A stretch of DNA of 58,275 nt from Kofleriaceae bacterium (lineage in GTDB: Bacteria; Myxococcota_A; Polyangia; Haliangiales; Haliangiaceae). Each line of letters begins with the position of its first letter. Position 1 is the first letter of the stretch. Below are positions 34,907 to 44,317 of this stretch, one piece after another. Location of the stretch: NCBI GenBank assembly GCA_025357755.1, contig JANXOP010000253.1, positions 1 through 58,275 of the forward strand. Direction: 5' to 3'. The translations under genes were made by a program, and so were the position numbers. Under the pieces are notes generated by a model that made no database searches, was not told where the DNA came from, and saw nothing but the letters and a program-made list of their open reading frames with translations.

Positions 34907-36499
34907 ATGAGCCGGGCCCTCGGTCGCTACGAGCTGCTGCGACCGCTCGCGCGCGGTGGCATGGCCGAGGTGTTCCTCGCGCGGCGTCGGGCGGCAGGTG
35001 TCGAGAAGTGGCTCGTCGTGAAGCGGATGCGCCCCGAGCGGGCGAACGATCCACGCTTCCTCGAGATGTTCGTGCGCGAGGCCCGGCTGTCGATGAGCCT
35101 CGCGCACCAGAACATCGTGCCGGTGTTCGACTTCGGTCGGAGCGACGATCAGGTGTTCATCGCGATGGAGCGCGTCGAGGGCAAGGATCTCGGCTCGAGC
35201 CTCGCGAAGTCGGCCACGCCGTTGCCTCCACTCCTCGCTGCCTTCATCGCGGCCGAGTGTTGCCAGGCCCTGAGCTACGCGCATCTTCGTCGCGGCCCCG
35301 ATGGTACGGCGCTCGGCATCGTGCATCGCGATGTCACGCCGCGCAACGTGATGCTGTCGTGGTCGGGCGAGGTCAAGCTGACCGATTTCGGCATCGCGTC
35401 GCTCGCCGGCGATGCTGCCTCGGTGATCGGCACGCCGAGCTACATGGCGCCGGAGCAGGCGCGCGGCGAGCAGGTCGACGTGCGCGCCGACGTCTATGCG
35501 GTCGGCATGGTGTTGCGCGAGGCGCTCACCGGCAAGCGTGGACGCGGCGGTGGCGAACGCGAAGCGACGCTCGCCGCCGCGCGTTCGGGCGCGCTGTTGC
35601 CGTGGCCCGAGGGTGCACCTCCCGAGCTCCGCAGGATCGCGGACAAGGCAACGTCGCCGGAGACCACCGCGCGGTTCGCGGATGCACGTGCGATGCTCGA
35701 CGAGCTCGACGCCTTCATCGTCGCCGAACGCGCCGCGAACAAGTCCGATGCGCCCGCGCGCCGGCTCGCCGATTGGCTCGCCGCGACCTTCGCTGGAGAG
35801 CGCGACGACGAGGCGGGAAACCAGGCGGGCAACGGGGGTAGCGAAGCGATCGAGGGCTCGCATCTGGTGAGCTTTCTCGACGACGGCGGCCTCGATCCGA
35901 TCGGCACCGGCACGGAACGTTCGATGGCGGCGACGGCAGCTGAAGGGCTCTTCCCCGCGACCGAGGTCACCCCGCTGCCCGCGCCCGTGCCCGCAACACC
36001 AGCGCGGCCTCGGTGGGTGGTGCCGGTGGTCGTCGCCACGCTCGTCGGCGGTGTCGCGATCGTCATCGTGAAGCTCACCGGCGCTTCGCCACCGTTGGTA
36101 TCTAGTCCGGTGCCGGTGCCGGTCGCGTTACCGTCGCTCGATGCCGCACTCGTCGCCGAGGTTGCTCCCGCGGACGCCGCGGTCGCCCCTCTGGTGCAGG
36201 TCGCAGAGGTCGCAGAGGTCGCGGAGCCCGACGCGGGCATCAAGCACGAGAAGGCAAAGCAACCGGTGGTCGTCGCGCCCGCTCGCGAGCTGCCGCTGCA
36301 CACGGTGAAGATCAACTCGAGCCCGTGGTCGTACTTCACCGTCGATGCAGATCCTGCGCAGCACGAGACGCTCGATACGATCCGGGTAACCGCAGGCCCG
36401 CACACGATCCACTTCACGCGCGACGCGATCCATCACGATGTCGCGATCATCGTGCCCGACAACGAGGCGTTCACGGTGACCCAGGATATGAGTCGTTGA
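34907..36499 (+). CDS. Hanks-type serine/threonine protein kinase 2 with PEGA-like outer domain
   Basis: 530 residues. The kinase domain spans about 8-265: [11 protein letters not shown] loop, ATP Lys39 in VVKR, catalytic HRDVTPRN (140-147), DFG (160-162) and YMAPEQARG. Thr replaces the catalytic-loop Lys. One membrane helix near 365-385 ([21 protein letters not shown]) leads to a Pro/Val/Ala linker with a 9-bp DNA repeat (VAEVAEVAE) and a C-terminal PEGA-like domain ([25 protein letters not shown] turn). ATG 34907 is preceded by TATAGT at nine bases; the frame is open much further upstream, but that part is antisense to the TPR gene. A glycan or envelope signal is a plausible ligand of the PEGA part (inference). 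Confidence 0.92.
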   Translation: MSRALGRYELLRPLARGGMAEVFLARRRAAGVEKWLVVKRMRPERANDPRFLEMFVREARLSMSLAHQNIVPVFDFGRSDDQVFIAMERVEGKDLGSSLAKSATPLPPLLAAFIAAECCQALSYAHLRRGPDGTALGIVHRDVTPRNVMLSWSGEVKLTDFGIASLAGDAASVIGTPSYMAPEQARGEQVDVRADVYAVGMVLREALTGKRGRGGGEREATLAAARSGALLPWPEGAPPELRRIADKATSPETTARFADARAMLDELDAFIVAERAANKSDAPARRLADWLAATFAGERDDEAGNQAGNGGSEAIEGSHLVSFLDDGGLDPIGTGTERSMAATAAEGLFPATEVTPLPAPVPATPARPRWVVPVVVATLVGGVAIVIVKLTGASPPLVSSPVPVPVALPSLDAALVAEVAPADAAVAPLVQVAEVAEVAEPDAGIKHEKAKQPVVVAPARELPLHTVKINSSPWSYFTVDADPAQHETLDTIRVTAGPHTIHFTRDAIHHDVAIIVPDNEAFTVTQDMSR

Positions 36500-36522
36500 T
36501 CGGCCGAGCAGAACGCCACGTA

Positions 36523-36534
36523 CCCACATGTGTG
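36523..36534. promoter_or_regulatory. CCCACATGTGTG motif upstream of cysK
   Basis: Shares its 12 bases with the centre of the palindrome at 15467-15484; here only the CACATGTG core is symmetric. It lies in the 101-bp gap between kinase 2 and cysK, 55 bp before the cysK -10-like box. Confidence 0.35.
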
Positions 36535-36588
36535 CCGGCCTCGCGATGTTTACGAGGCCGCACTCGGGATCGATGCCGAAACGCACGT

Positions 36589-36594
36589 TAGAGT
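36589..36594 (+). promoter_or_regulatory. -10-like TAGAGT before cysK
   Basis: TAGAGT ends six bases (CGGCGC) before ATG 36601. No Shine-Dalgarno site is present. Confidence 0.45.
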
Positions 36595-36600
36595 CGGCGC

Positions 36601-37539
36601 ATGCTCTACGACAACATCACGCAGCTGATCGGTCGCACTCCGATCGTCAAGATCAACAGACTCGCTCCGCCGAACGTGACGATGTACGTCAAGGTCGAGA
36701 TGTTCAACCCGGGCGGCTCGGTCAAGGACCGCCTCGCACTCGGCATCATCAACGCAGCCGAGCAGAGCGGCGAGCTCAAGCCGGGCCAGACCGTCGTCGA
36801 AGCCACCTCCGGAAACACGGGCATCGCGCTCGCCATGGTCTGCGGCTCGCGCGGCTATCCGTTCGTCGCGACGATGGCCGAGTCGTTCTCCGTCGAGCGA
36901 CGTCAGATCATGCGCGCCTACGGCGCGAAGGTCGTGCTCACGCCTGCCGCCGAGCGCGCGCAAGGCATGGTGAGAAAGGCCGCCGAGCTCGCGAAGGAGC
37001 ACGGCTGGTTCTACGCTCGCCAGTTCGAGAACGAAGCGAACCCGGCGATCCATCGCAGCACCACCGGCCCGGAGATCCTTCAAGACTTCGCCGGTCAGCG
37101 CCTCGACTACTTCGTCACGGGCTGGGGCACCGGCGGCACGTTGACCGGCGCAGGTCAGGTCCTCAAGGTGGCGCGTCCTGGGATCAAGATCATCACGTGC
37201 GAACCGACGAACGCCGCGCTCCTCGCCGGTGGCGAATGGAAGCCGCACAAGGTCCAGGGCTGGACTCCGGACTTCATTCCGCAGGTCCTCGATCGCACGG
37301 TGTTCGACGAGAACCTTCCGGTCACGGATGAGGAGGCGATCGCGACCGCGCGCGCGATCGCTCACAAGGAGGGCATCTTCGTCGGCATCTCGTGTGGCGC
37401 GACCTTCGCCGCTGCACTCCAGGTCGCCAAGAAGGCGCCCGCGGGCAGTGTGATCCTCGCGATGCTGCCAGATACCGGCGAGCGTTACCTCTCGACGGTC
37501 CTCTTCGAAGGCGTCAACAAAGAGACCGACACGGTTTGA
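36601..37539 (+). CDS. cysK: cysteine synthase (O-acetylserine sulfhydrylase)
   Basis: 312 residues. A PLP enzyme that makes cysteine from O-acetylserine and sulfide. The PLP lysine lies in FNPGGSVKDRLAL (about residue 45), the substrate loop is EATSGNTGIALAM, the phosphate-binding GTGGTLTGAG is intact, and the C-terminal SCGATFAAAL matches CysK/CysM. Length is normal. There is no CBS domain, so it is not a eukaryote-type cystathionine synthase. It stands alone, with kinase 2 upstream and a TPR lipoprotein downstream. The isoform (CysK or CysM) is not certain from sequence by eye. Confidence 0.9.
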   Translation: MLYDNITQLIGRTPIVKINRLAPPNVTMYVKVEMFNPGGSVKDRLALGIINAAEQSGELKPGQTVVEATSGNTGIALAMVCGSRGYPFVATMAESFSVERRQIMRAYGAKVVLTPAAERAQGMVRKAAELAKEHGWFYARQFENEANPAIHRSTTGPEILQDFAGQRLDYFVTGWGTGGTLTGAGQVLKVARPGIKIITCEPTNAALLAGGEWKPHKVQGWTPDFIPQVLDRTVFDENLPVTDEEAIATARAIAHKEGIFVGISCGATFAAALQVAKKAPAGSVILAMLPDTGERYLSTVLFEGVNKETDTV

Positions 37540-37556
37540 TTCGCACTGGTGGGTGC

Positions 37557-37562
37557 TAGTTT
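37557..37562 (+). promoter_or_regulatory. -10-like TAGTTT before the TPR lipoprotein
   Basis: TAGTTT ends eight bases before GTG 37571. Confidence 0.35.
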
Positions 37563-37570
37563 CCGGCTTG

Positions 37571-39313
37571 GTGATCGTTCGTCCGATGTCTCGAGCCTGG
37601 ATCTTGTGTGGCTTGTTCGCGTGCTCGAAGCACGATGCACCGCCACCGCCACCTGTACCCACGGCGACGCCAGCCCGGGCAACCGTCGTGGCCGACGATC
37701 GCTACAACGATGCCGCGCTCGGCTCGCTGACGTTCAAGCTGAGCGAGGGAAATCCCGCGGCTCGCGCGCACTTCATGCGCGGGCTGCTCGCGCTCCATTC
37801 GTTCTGGTACGACGAAGCGCAGCGCCAGTTCGCGGCGGCGATCGCGGCCGACCCGGCGATGAACATGGCGTACTGGGGAGCGGCGATGAGCCAGTGCAAG
37901 TTGCTGTGGGGCGAGGACAACCTCGATGCAGCACGCGCCTTGCTCAAGCAGATGCCGTCGCCCGACAAGCTGCCCGAGCGCGAGCAAGCGTGGATCGTCG
38001 CGGCGCTCCAGCTGGTAGGCGAGGGTGATGTTCGCACCACGCGAGCGAACTTCGCGCAGGCGATGGAGGAGCTGAACACCCAGTTTCCCGACGATGAATC
38101 AGCGACGTTCCTCGCGATCGCGCTGTTGTCCGCGATGCCCGCAGGCGCGCCGGATGAGGTCGCGGTACGCAAGCGCGCGGCCGCCCTCGCCGCCAAGGTG
38201 TTCGAGCACAACCCACGACACCCGGGCGCAGCTCACTACATCATCCATGCGTTCGACACGCCCGAGCTCGCATCGCTCGGCCTCGCGTACGCACGCCAGT
38301 ACGCGGAGATCGCGCCGGCTGCCTTTCACGCGCGCCATATGCCGGCGCATATCTTCTCGCGCCTCGGCATGTGGAAGGAGGCGATCACGAGCTGTCAGGC
38401 CGCATGGGATGCGTCGCTCGCAGCGACCGCGCGCGAGAAGCTCACCCCGGATCACGATGACTTTCACAGCCTCAACTGGCTGATCGAGATGAACTTCGAG
38501 CTCGGTCATCGCAAGGACGCCGAGATCGCGCTCGAGCGGTTTCGCACCGCGGTGCGCGGCGGGCTCCCCCACACGACGCGCGTGTTGTACGCGGCGCAGG
38601 TCACTTCGTACTTGATCCGGACCGGTGAGTGGACGCGCGTCGACGAGCTGCTCGCCCCCCTCGAGACGGCCCCGCTCGAGACGGCGCCGATGTCCCCGAT
38701 GTCCGGAACGCCGGGGCCGAACGGATCGGCGGCGCATTGTGCGCCCGGCGTCGAGACCTCGGCGACCGTCCTGCAGGAGCAATTGTTCGTGCTCGTCGCA
38801 CGTGCGCGTGCGGCGGCGGCTCAGCACGAGGTCGTCAAGACCACGGCCTTCGCGGACCAGATCGATGCCGTCGGTGCCAAGCTCCGTCCGTTCTTGCAGG
38901 TGACCCAATCGCGCGAGGCGCTGAGCAACCTCGAGACCTCGAACGCGAATCGCCGGGCGGCCTTGCTCGCCCGCGCCAAGGGCGACGACCGCGCGCTCGT
39001 CGCGGCCCTGCACGGGTCCGCGATCGCCGCGCCCGGTGGCGAGAGCAATCCGAATGGCTTTCTTCCCGAGGAAGAAGCGGGGCAAGCCCTGCTGCGCATG
39101 GGGCAAGCCAAGGCCGCTGCCGCCGCATTCACGAGTGCGCTCGTGAAGCAGCCCGAGCGCGCGCAGTCATTGCTCGGCCTGGCGCGTGCCGAAACCAAGC
39201 TCGGCGATCGCGCCGCCGCGAAGGCGCACTACAAGCAGCTCGCGACGCTGTGGGCGACGGCAGATGCCGACACACCGGGCCTCGACGAAGTCCGCGCTGC
39301 CGCCGCCTCGTGA
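37571..39313 (+). CDS. TPR-repeat lipoprotein
   Basis: 580 residues from GTG 37571 (ATG 37586 also possible). The signal MSRAWILCGLFAC gives a lipidated Cys, followed by a Pro-rich linker. The body is helical, with TPR units throughout (AYWGAAMSQCKLLWGEDNLD; a central block HPGAAHYIIHAFDTPELASL, then MPAHIFSRLGMWKEAI, which is typical of a widespread bacterial TPR family; ALLRMGQAKAAAAAFTSALV at the end). Near residue 365 a short duplicated LETAP comes from a 15-bp DNA repeat, in a Ser/Pro/Gly linker. It is probably a periplasmic-facing scaffold. A GTG start with TAGTTT eight bases before it fits the leaderless pattern. Confidence 0.82.
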   Translation: MIVRPMSRAWILCGLFACSKHDAPPPPPVPTATPARATVVADDRYNDAALGSLTFKLSEGNPAARAHFMRGLLALHSFWYDEAQRQFAAAIAADPAMNMAYWGAAMSQCKLLWGEDNLDAARALLKQMPSPDKLPEREQAWIVAALQLVGEGDVRTTRANFAQAMEELNTQFPDDESATFLAIALLSAMPAGAPDEVAVRKRAAALAAKVFEHNPRHPGAAHYIIHAFDTPELASLGLAYARQYAEIAPAAFHARHMPAHIFSRLGMWKEAITSCQAAWDASLAATAREKLTPDHDDFHSLNWLIEMNFELGHRKDAEIALERFRTAVRGGLPHTTRVLYAAQVTSYLIRTGEWTRVDELLAPLETAPLETAPMSPMSGTPGPNGSAAHCAPGVETSATVLQEQLFVLVARARAAAAQHEVVKTTAFADQIDAVGAKLRPFLQVTQSREALSNLETSNANRRAALLARAKGDDRALVAALHGSAIAAPGGESNPNGFLPEEEAGQALLRMGQAKAAAAAFTSALVKQPERAQSLLGLARAETKLGDRAAAKAHYKQLATLWATADADTPGLDEVRAAAAS

Positions 39314-39316
39314 TGC

Positions 39317-39322
39317 TAGGTT
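39317..39322 (+). promoter_or_regulatory. -10-like TAGGTT before the DUF2182 gene
   Basis: TAGGTT ends seven bases (GAGCAAC) before GTG 39330. Confidence 0.45.
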
Positions 39323-39329
39323 GAGCAAC

Positions 39330-40088
39330 GTGCCCGCCACCACGCTCGAGCGCTTCTTGCGCCGCGATCGGCTGGTCATCGCGCTCGTCCTGCTCGCACT
39401 CACGATCGTGTGCTGGCTCCAGATGTGGCCCACGCACGGCGAAGGCTCGCATCAACTAATGCCCTGTTGCGGTGCGACGTTCAGCATCGCGTTCTGGATG
39501 TGGGTCGTGATGATGACCGGCATGATGATTCCTTCGGTGGCCCCGATGGTCCTCGCGCACGCTGGGATCGTGCGGCGACGCACCGATCGCGGGGCGCCGT
39601 ATGTTCCCTCGGCGCTGTTCCTGGGCGGCTATCTGATCGCGTGGAGTCTGTTCAGCTTCTTCGCTGCGGGGACTCAGTGGTTGCTCTATCACTCGCACTT
39701 GCTCGACGGTCGATCGCTCTCGATCGGCCCGTGGGCCGGTGCGGTCGTCCTCGTGATCGCCGGCGGGTTCCAGTTCTCGGCCGCCAAGAATGCATGCCTC
39801 GCCCAGTGCCGCGCACCTGTCGGCTACTTCATGACCGAGTGGCGCGAGGGTCGATCGGGCGCGCTCGCGATGGGTGTGCGCCACGGACTCTTTTGTATCG
39901 GTTGTTGCTGGCTGTTGATGGCCGTGCTGTTTTCCGCCGGCATCATGAATCTTCTGTGGGGCGCGATCATCACGGCGTTCGTGATCCTCGAAAAGGTCTT
40001 GCCTTGGCCGCGGATCGTCGTGACGATCGGGGGGCTCTCGTGTTTTGTCGGTGCGGCAGGCTTGGTCTGTCGCGCGTTGCTACTCTAG
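39330..40088 (+). CDS. DUF2182 family membrane protein (predicted metal-binding)
   Basis: 252 residues with six to seven membrane helices. Family signatures are present: FWMWVVMMTGMMIPSVAPM in the second helix, and KNACLAQCRAP with GLFCIGCCWLLM later, giving paired Cys residues that are thought to bind metal. GTG 39330 is chosen because the open frame upstream runs through the end of the TPR gene and because TAGGTT precedes it by seven bases. The DUF1326 gene follows nine bases after the stop; these two families occur together in many genomes and probably work as one system. The function is unknown, with metal handling an inference. Confidence 0.87.
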   Translation: MPATTLERFLRRDRLVIALVLLALTIVCWLQMWPTHGEGSHQLMPCCGATFSIAFWMWVVMMTGMMIPSVAPMVLAHAGIVRRRTDRGAPYVPSALFLGGYLIAWSLFSFFAAGTQWLLYHSHLLDGRSLSIGPWAGAVVLVIAGGFQFSAAKNACLAQCRAPVGYFMTEWREGRSGALAMGVRHGLFCIGCCWLLMAVLFSAGIMNLLWGAIITAFVILEKVLPWPRIVVTIGGLSCFVGAAGLVCRALLL

Positions 40089-40097
40089 GAGTCATCC

Positions 40098-40709
40098 ATG
40101 GACACCCCACTGCCGACGTGGCACCTCGCCGGTTCGTACTACGAAGTCTGTAACTGCGAAGTTATCTGCCCGTGCCGCCGCCAGAACGGCGAGCAGGGTG
40201 GCAAGCCGAGCTACGAGAACTGCGACTTCGCCTTGTCCTGGTGGATCAAGGACGGCGCGCTCGGCGCCATCGATCTCGCCGACCTCAAAGTGGTCATGGC
40301 CGGCCGCTGGGAGACCACGCCAGGCGATCCGTGGCGGGTGATGCTGTACGTCGATGATCGCGCGACCGCAGCGCAACACCAGGCGCTCGCCGACGTGTTT
40401 CTCGGCAAGGCCGGGGGCTACATCCAGAGCAGCTTCGCGGCGGGCATCGTCGAGGTGTTCGGGATCAAGAGCGCCACGATCGAGCTCGATCACACGCGCG
40501 CGCACGAGAAGATCGAGGTCGCGCCGTTCCTCACGGTGCGAACCCGCGAAGCGGTCGATCACGAGTTCTCGGTGAGCTGCGGCATTCCTGGCCACGACCA
40601 TCCGGGTCAAGAGATCATCGCCGACGTGTACCGCTATCAAGACGGTCCGTACGACTGGAACCTGCACGGCAAGTGCGGATTCGCGACCGACTTCGCCTAC
40701 GCGACTTAA
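40098..40709 (+). CDS. DUF1326 family protein
   Basis: 203 residues. The N-terminal signature YYEVCNCEVICPCRRQ carries the conserved CNC...CPC cysteines of DUF1326. The rest is a soluble alpha/beta protein without signal peptide (DHPGQEIIADVYRYQD near the end). AGGAG lies seven bases before ATG 40098, one of few clear Shine-Dalgarno sites in the window, as expected for a second gene in an operon. It pairs with the DUF2182 membrane protein just upstream. The stop codon overlaps the stop of the convergent gene (TTAA shared). Confidence 0.88.
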   Translation: MDTPLPTWHLAGSYYEVCNCEVICPCRRQNGEQGGKPSYENCDFALSWWIKDGALGAIDLADLKVVMAGRWETTPGDPWRVMLYVDDRATAAQHQALADVFLGKAGGYIQSSFAAGIVEVFGIKSATIELDHTRAHEKIEVAPFLTVRTREAVDHEFSVSCGIPGHDHPGQEIIADVYRYQDGPYDWNLHGKCGFATDFAYAT

Positions 40710-42754
40710 CGCGGCCAGCGCGACAGTGTGTCGAGCGTGGTCGTGCGAGCGAGGCAGTCGTCGAGTCCGCCTTTACCTGCCGCGGTGCACGCGCGAAGCG
40801 CTTCGAGCGCGCTCATCGTGAGGAAGCCAGGTGTCATCGTTGCCTGATCCGACCAGATGCCGCGCTCGAGCGCACCCCACTGGAGGTTCGGTCGCGCATG
40901 CGCGCGCTGATCGATCATGTCGAACGCGTTGTCGATCTGCTGTGCGGGCAAGGCGCGACCACGGCCGAGGTAGTAGCGACGCGCTTCGAGACGCGCGGCC
41001 GGATCCGACCACAGCGTATCGACGAGCAATTCGACCGTCGCCTCGCGCTGCGGTTCATCCAGCGGACCATCTTTCGGCATCATGCCGAACGCGACGCGAT
41101 CGACCATCGCCACCATCAACGAGCGCGGCAGCTCGCTACCGGTGAAGTCGAACGGCACTTCGTTGCCGTCTGGATCCGACGTGTACGGGGTCTTGTCGTG
41201 GCAGTCGTTGCAGAGCTTGCCGAGAGTGGTGTGGAGCGCCGGGTTGACCACCACGCCCCCCTTCGGACCAGGTGTCGAGCTCGCGATCGCGACTTCGGTC
41301 GGTGGTGGCGTGACGCCACCTTTTCCAGCTTGGCGCCACTTCTCCGCGTAGAGCTGGAGCGCGACCCGCATCGGGGCCTTGAACGTACCGACCTTCGCAA
41401 CGGCCGCGGCGATCGCGGCCTCGTCGGCGGTCGTGGCCTGGTCGCCGAGCACGTAGCTCGCGAAGTGGTTGGTCATGCACGCGCTGAACTCCGGCTGTTG
41501 CGTCGCGAGCTTCGCGAAGCCGACCGGCGTACGCACCGCTTCACCGCGCAGATCGGAGATGTCGCGGCCGTAGAGCGCGCCCGAGCCGCCAGATTGAAGC
41601 GAAGGCGTGAAGTAGGTACTCGCACGACTATCGGGATAGCCGAGGAAGAACTGAAAACCGTAGTCGAGGCGCGCATGGCAGTTGGTGCAGAGCTCGGTGT
41701 GCGCGAGCTTCTCCCACGAGTCGTGAACGAACGCGATATTGCCCGTCGTGTTGAGCTCGAGGACCTTGTGCGTGGTCGCGCCGAAGCTGTTGCGAAGGTT
41801 GCACCACATCATCTCGTAGAAGCCGCGCTGGCGTTGTCGGCGATCCGGGAGCCAGTGCAGGATCTGCGGCGCCGTCAACACGCCCGCGTGTTGTCCCGGC
41901 GAGAGCTCCTCGCGCGGAGCCCACTTGCCGTCCTCGGGCCAGCTCGAGAGCGTGGCGAGCTCGGCGCTCGGATCCTGGATCTCCTTCGCGCCGATGTGTT
42001 GACGCAGATAGTAGAACTGCGCGTTGCGATCGCGGAACGTCTCGTTGCCAGTGAACAGGCTCGCCATCGGTAGGTCGTGTTGCACGACGTACTGCGTGGT
42101 GTGCTTGACCTCGTCCATCAGGCTGCGATTGAGCTCGTTGTACTGATCTTCGTCGCGCATGCAGCGGATCAGGTTCGGACCACAGCCGCACAGCGACTTG
42201 GTCTCGAGCTCCGGCGACCCGACCTGGCTGTCGCACGACAGCAGCATCTTGGTCCGGTAGCTCTGCTCTCCTGCGGTGAGCGTCCACTTCTCGGGACGGT
42301 AGGCATCGGGGCAGACCGAGACCGTGGCAGCGAGCTCCCACCAGGGATGAACGGCGACAGCTTCGCTCGCAGCGCACGGTGCGCGCAGGTAGAGCGGCCC
42401 GGCGGGGTCGGGGTGCTTGAGGATGAACGCCGAGGGCACCGCGTAGTAGTTGCGCACGTTGACGAACGCGCCGAACAGCAGCGACGGCATGATCTCGCTC
42501 GAGAACCGCTGCGTGCTCAGGATCTCGTCGATGTACGCATCGAGGGTGGCCTCGCCGCGATCGATCCTGCGGACCCACCCATCGAGGTACAGCGGCTCGG
42601 CGACAAACCCGGTGAGCGCGGCCATCGCGCCTAGCAGCTTCGTGGTGCTGTGCTCGTCGACCACGGCGGTCGCCGGTGCGGATGCCACGGGCGAGCTGCA
42701 GGCCGCCACGAGCGACGCGGCACCTGCGAGCGCGAGGTACAACGCTCGGTTCAC
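40706..42754 (-). CDS. haem-motif lipoprotein paired with the DUF1501 protein
   Basis: 682 residues. Lipoprotein signal MNRALYLALAGAASLVAAC. Two CXXCH motifs occur: CTNCHARLDYGFQF about 60% along and CNDCHDKTPY later, as in the DUF1592/DUF1588 and planctomycete-type cytochrome proteins that accompany DUF1501 partners. A Cys-rich segment (SLCGCGPNLIRCM) lies in the middle. The C-terminal part includes a helix-rich region with an MPKDGPLDEPQR loop of the kind that follows the haem in such proteins. The start GTG overlaps the DUF1501 stop (GTGA). The pair is probably an exported redox/hydrolase system; the reaction is unknown. Confidence 0.8.
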   Translation of the reverse strand: MNRALYLALAGAASLVAACSSPVASAPATAVVDEHSTTKLLGAMAALTGFVAEPLYLDGWVRRIDRGEATLDAYIDEILSTQRFSSEIMPSLLFGAFVNVRNYYAVPSAFILKHPDPAGPLYLRAPCAASEAVAVHPWWELAATVSVCPDAYRPEKWTLTAGEQSYRTKMLLSCDSQVGSPELETKSLCGCGPNLIRCMRDEDQYNELNRSLMDEVKHTTQYVVQHDLPMASLFTGNETFRDRNAQFYYLRQHIGAKEIQDPSAELATLSSWPEDGKWAPREELSPGQHAGVLTAPQILHWLPDRRQRQRGFYEMMWCNLRNSFGATTHKVLELNTTGNIAFVHDSWEKLAHTELCTNCHARLDYGFQFFLGYPDSRASTYFTPSLQSGGSGALYGRDISDLRGEAVRTPVGFAKLATQQPEFSACMTNHFASYVLGDQATTADEAAIAAAVAKVGTFKAPMRVALQLYAEKWRQAGKGGVTPPPTEVAIASSTPGPKGGVVVNPALHTTLGKLCNDCHDKTPYTSDPDGNEVPFDFTGSELPRSLMVAMVDRVAFGMMPKDGPLDEPQREATVELLVDTLWSDPAARLEARRYYLGRGRALPAQQIDNAFDMIDQRAHARPNLQWGALERGIWSDQATMTPGFLTMSALEALRACTAAGKGGLDDCLARTTTLDTLSRWPR

Positions 42755-44013
42755 GTCACCCCGGAGAGCAGGAACGAACAGACCTCGCCGTCGTATCCGT
42801 ACCGTTCGGGATCGATACCCGCGAGGTGGAGCATCGTCGCCCCGAGGTCGTCGAGCACGGGCACGCGACCGGAGGCCGCAGGATCCGCATTGCGATACGA
42901 GATCGGCAAGCCCTCCATCAGGCGACCGGTCTGGCCGAACGAACGCCCGGTGTGGATGCCCGGACCCGCGACGAGGAACGAGGTCTGCGGCAGATGATCC
43001 TTGCCCATCATGTCGTTCTGGCGCGGGAACCGGCCGAGCTCGGATCCAACGATCGTGACGGTGCGATCGGCGAGTACGCCGTGGCTATTCTTCTTCGCGT
43101 GCAGCCCGGCCATGTACTCGCTGAAGTACGTCGCGAAGTTACCGTTCATCTCGGCTTGCTTCCCCTCGTTGCGGATGTGGGTATCCCAGCCGAGCAGGCC
43201 GAGATCGAGGATCACACCGGAGCACAGGTCGTGCTCGATCAACCAGAGTGCACGGTCGAGGCTCTCGGCCATCGATTGCGCGACGTAGTCGCTCGATCGC
43301 TGCGCCGAGACAAGCGGGGGCACGGTCGAGACGTGCTCGAAGAAGTCGGCGGACTCGCGCAGGTACGTGGAGGTCTGATCGGCGGCCGTCCAGCCCGCGC
43401 GATCGCGGCCGACCTCGTCGGCACGTTTGCGATAGACGGCGCTCAGCTTGGCGAGCTCGGCCGGGGTTGCTTGCGCGACCTGATCGAAGACGTCTCCAGC
43501 ACCGAAGTAGAACTTGTCGGCGGTGCCGAAGTACGCCGGCGAGTGCATCGACCGGCTCGCCAGGTTGATGTACGCGACGCCGAGCGGCTGGCCTTGGCGG
43601 CGCGTCGCGATGATGTCGAGCGCACTCGGGCGACCGTCCGCGATGTTGGTCTTGAGGTGGAAGAACTGCTTCTCGCCGGTGTCGTGGTTGGCGGTTCGCA
43701 CCTGCACGCCATTAACGATCGCGAGCTCGTTGCTCCAGCGCGCGAGCGGCGCGAAGTGCGGACCGAGCCGCAGCCCACCTGCTTGCGTGATCTTGTTCTC
43801 GGTCGGCAGCGAGACGATGCCGTCGACCTCGTTCGCGACCTTGGGATCGGTCGTGTAGAGCGCGTCGTGACCGCCGGAGAGCAGGATCTGCACCCAGTAG
43901 CGCGCACCGGTTTCGCGTGGCGGAGCGAGGGCGACCGACGAGCTTTTTCGGCACCCCGCCAGCCACGCGCCCGTGCCCAGCGCGAGCTTCACGATGTCCC
44001 GTCGAGTGGGCAC
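42751..44013 (-). CDS. DUF1501 family Tat-exported protein
   Basis: 420 residues. The N-terminus MPTRRDIVKLALGTGAWLAGC combines a twin-arginine motif with a lipobox, so it is exported folded through Tat and may be lipidated at Cys21. The domain is the DUF1501 (alkaline-phosphatase/sulfatase-like) fold: ILLSGGHDALYTTDP, a central LGLLGWDTHIRNEG, then VTIVGSELGRFPRQN and DHLPQTSFLVAGPG. It first makes this protein and then the coupled haem-motif lipoprotein. GTG 44013 is nine bases after a TAGCCT box. Members are often annotated as secretory or sulfatase-like proteins; no substrate is known. Confidence 0.88.
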   Translation of the reverse strand: MPTRRDIVKLALGTGAWLAGCRKSSSVALAPPRETGARYWVQILLSGGHDALYTTDPKVANEVDGIVSLPTENKITQAGGLRLGPHFAPLARWSNELAIVNGVQVRTANHDTGEKQFFHLKTNIADGRPSALDIIATRRQGQPLGVAYINLASRSMHSPAYFGTADKFYFGAGDVFDQVAQATPAELAKLSAVYRKRADEVGRDRAGWTAADQTSTYLRESADFFEHVSTVPPLVSAQRSSDYVAQSMAESLDRALWLIEHDLCSGVILDLGLLGWDTHIRNEGKQAEMNGNFATYFSEYMAGLHAKKNSHGVLADRTVTIVGSELGRFPRQNDMMGKDHLPQTSFLVAGPGIHTGRSFGQTGRLMEGLPISYRNADPAASGRVPVLDDLGATMLHLAGIDPERYGYDGEVCSFLLSGVT

Positions 44014-44020
44014 AGCCAGG

Positions 44021-44317
44021 TCAGGCTAGCATGAAGATCGAAGCGGTGACGGCGCCGCCGGTCTGACTTACTGTTCGAACGCACGAGGAGTCGACGGTGT
44101 AGACGGTCTCGTCTCCTAGCTTCGGCGAGAATTCGGGGATGAGTGGGTAACAGACATACTTGCCGGCCTTGGGGATCCAGGCTGATCGGGCTGATCGGGC
44201 GGATCGGGCTGATCGTAGTTCTCGCGTGATCGCCCACGGCAATCCTAAGGCAATCAAAGTGCCTCGCGACAAATCGCCGGTGCGATCGACCGGGGTTCGG
44301 CGAGCCGTAAATTCCAC
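44021..44317 (-). CDS. doubtful small protein or gene remnant (98 codons)
   Basis: The last ~45 codons read like protein (KYVCYPLIPEFSPKLGDETV, then SSCVRTVSQTGGAV) with mostly G/C third positions. The middle is a Ser-Ala-Arg run made by the 9-bp repeat at 44180-44213, and the N-terminal third (MEFTARRTPVDRTGDLSRG) looks like chance sequence. I see no start context or family. It may be the remains of an exported protein's C-terminus whose upstream part was lost or overrun by the repeats that fill 44180-44912. A chance frame is equally possible. Confidence 0.3.
   Translation of the reverse strand: MEFTARRTPVDRTGDLSRGTLIALGLPWAITRELRSARSARSARSAWIPKAGKYVCYPLIPEFSPKLGDETVYTVDSSCVRTVSQTGGAVTASIFMLA
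44023..44028 (-). promoter_or_regulatory. -10-like TAGCCT before the DUF1501 gene
   Basis: Minus-strand TAGCCT, nine bases, then GTG 44013. It lies inside the 3' end of the doubtful small frame at 44021-44317. Confidence 0.45.
44180..44213. repeat. 9-bp tandem repeat, almost four copies
   Basis: GCTGATCGG-GCTGATCGG-GCGGATCGG-GCTGATCG, with one base difference in the third copy. It is at the left edge of the repeat-rich, gene-poor stretch. Confidence 0.75.

Noticed and set aside
40706..40709. Overlapping stops of DUF1326 and the haem-motif lipoprotein as something special
   Set aside because: A TTAA shared by two convergent TAA stops is a common tight arrangement.
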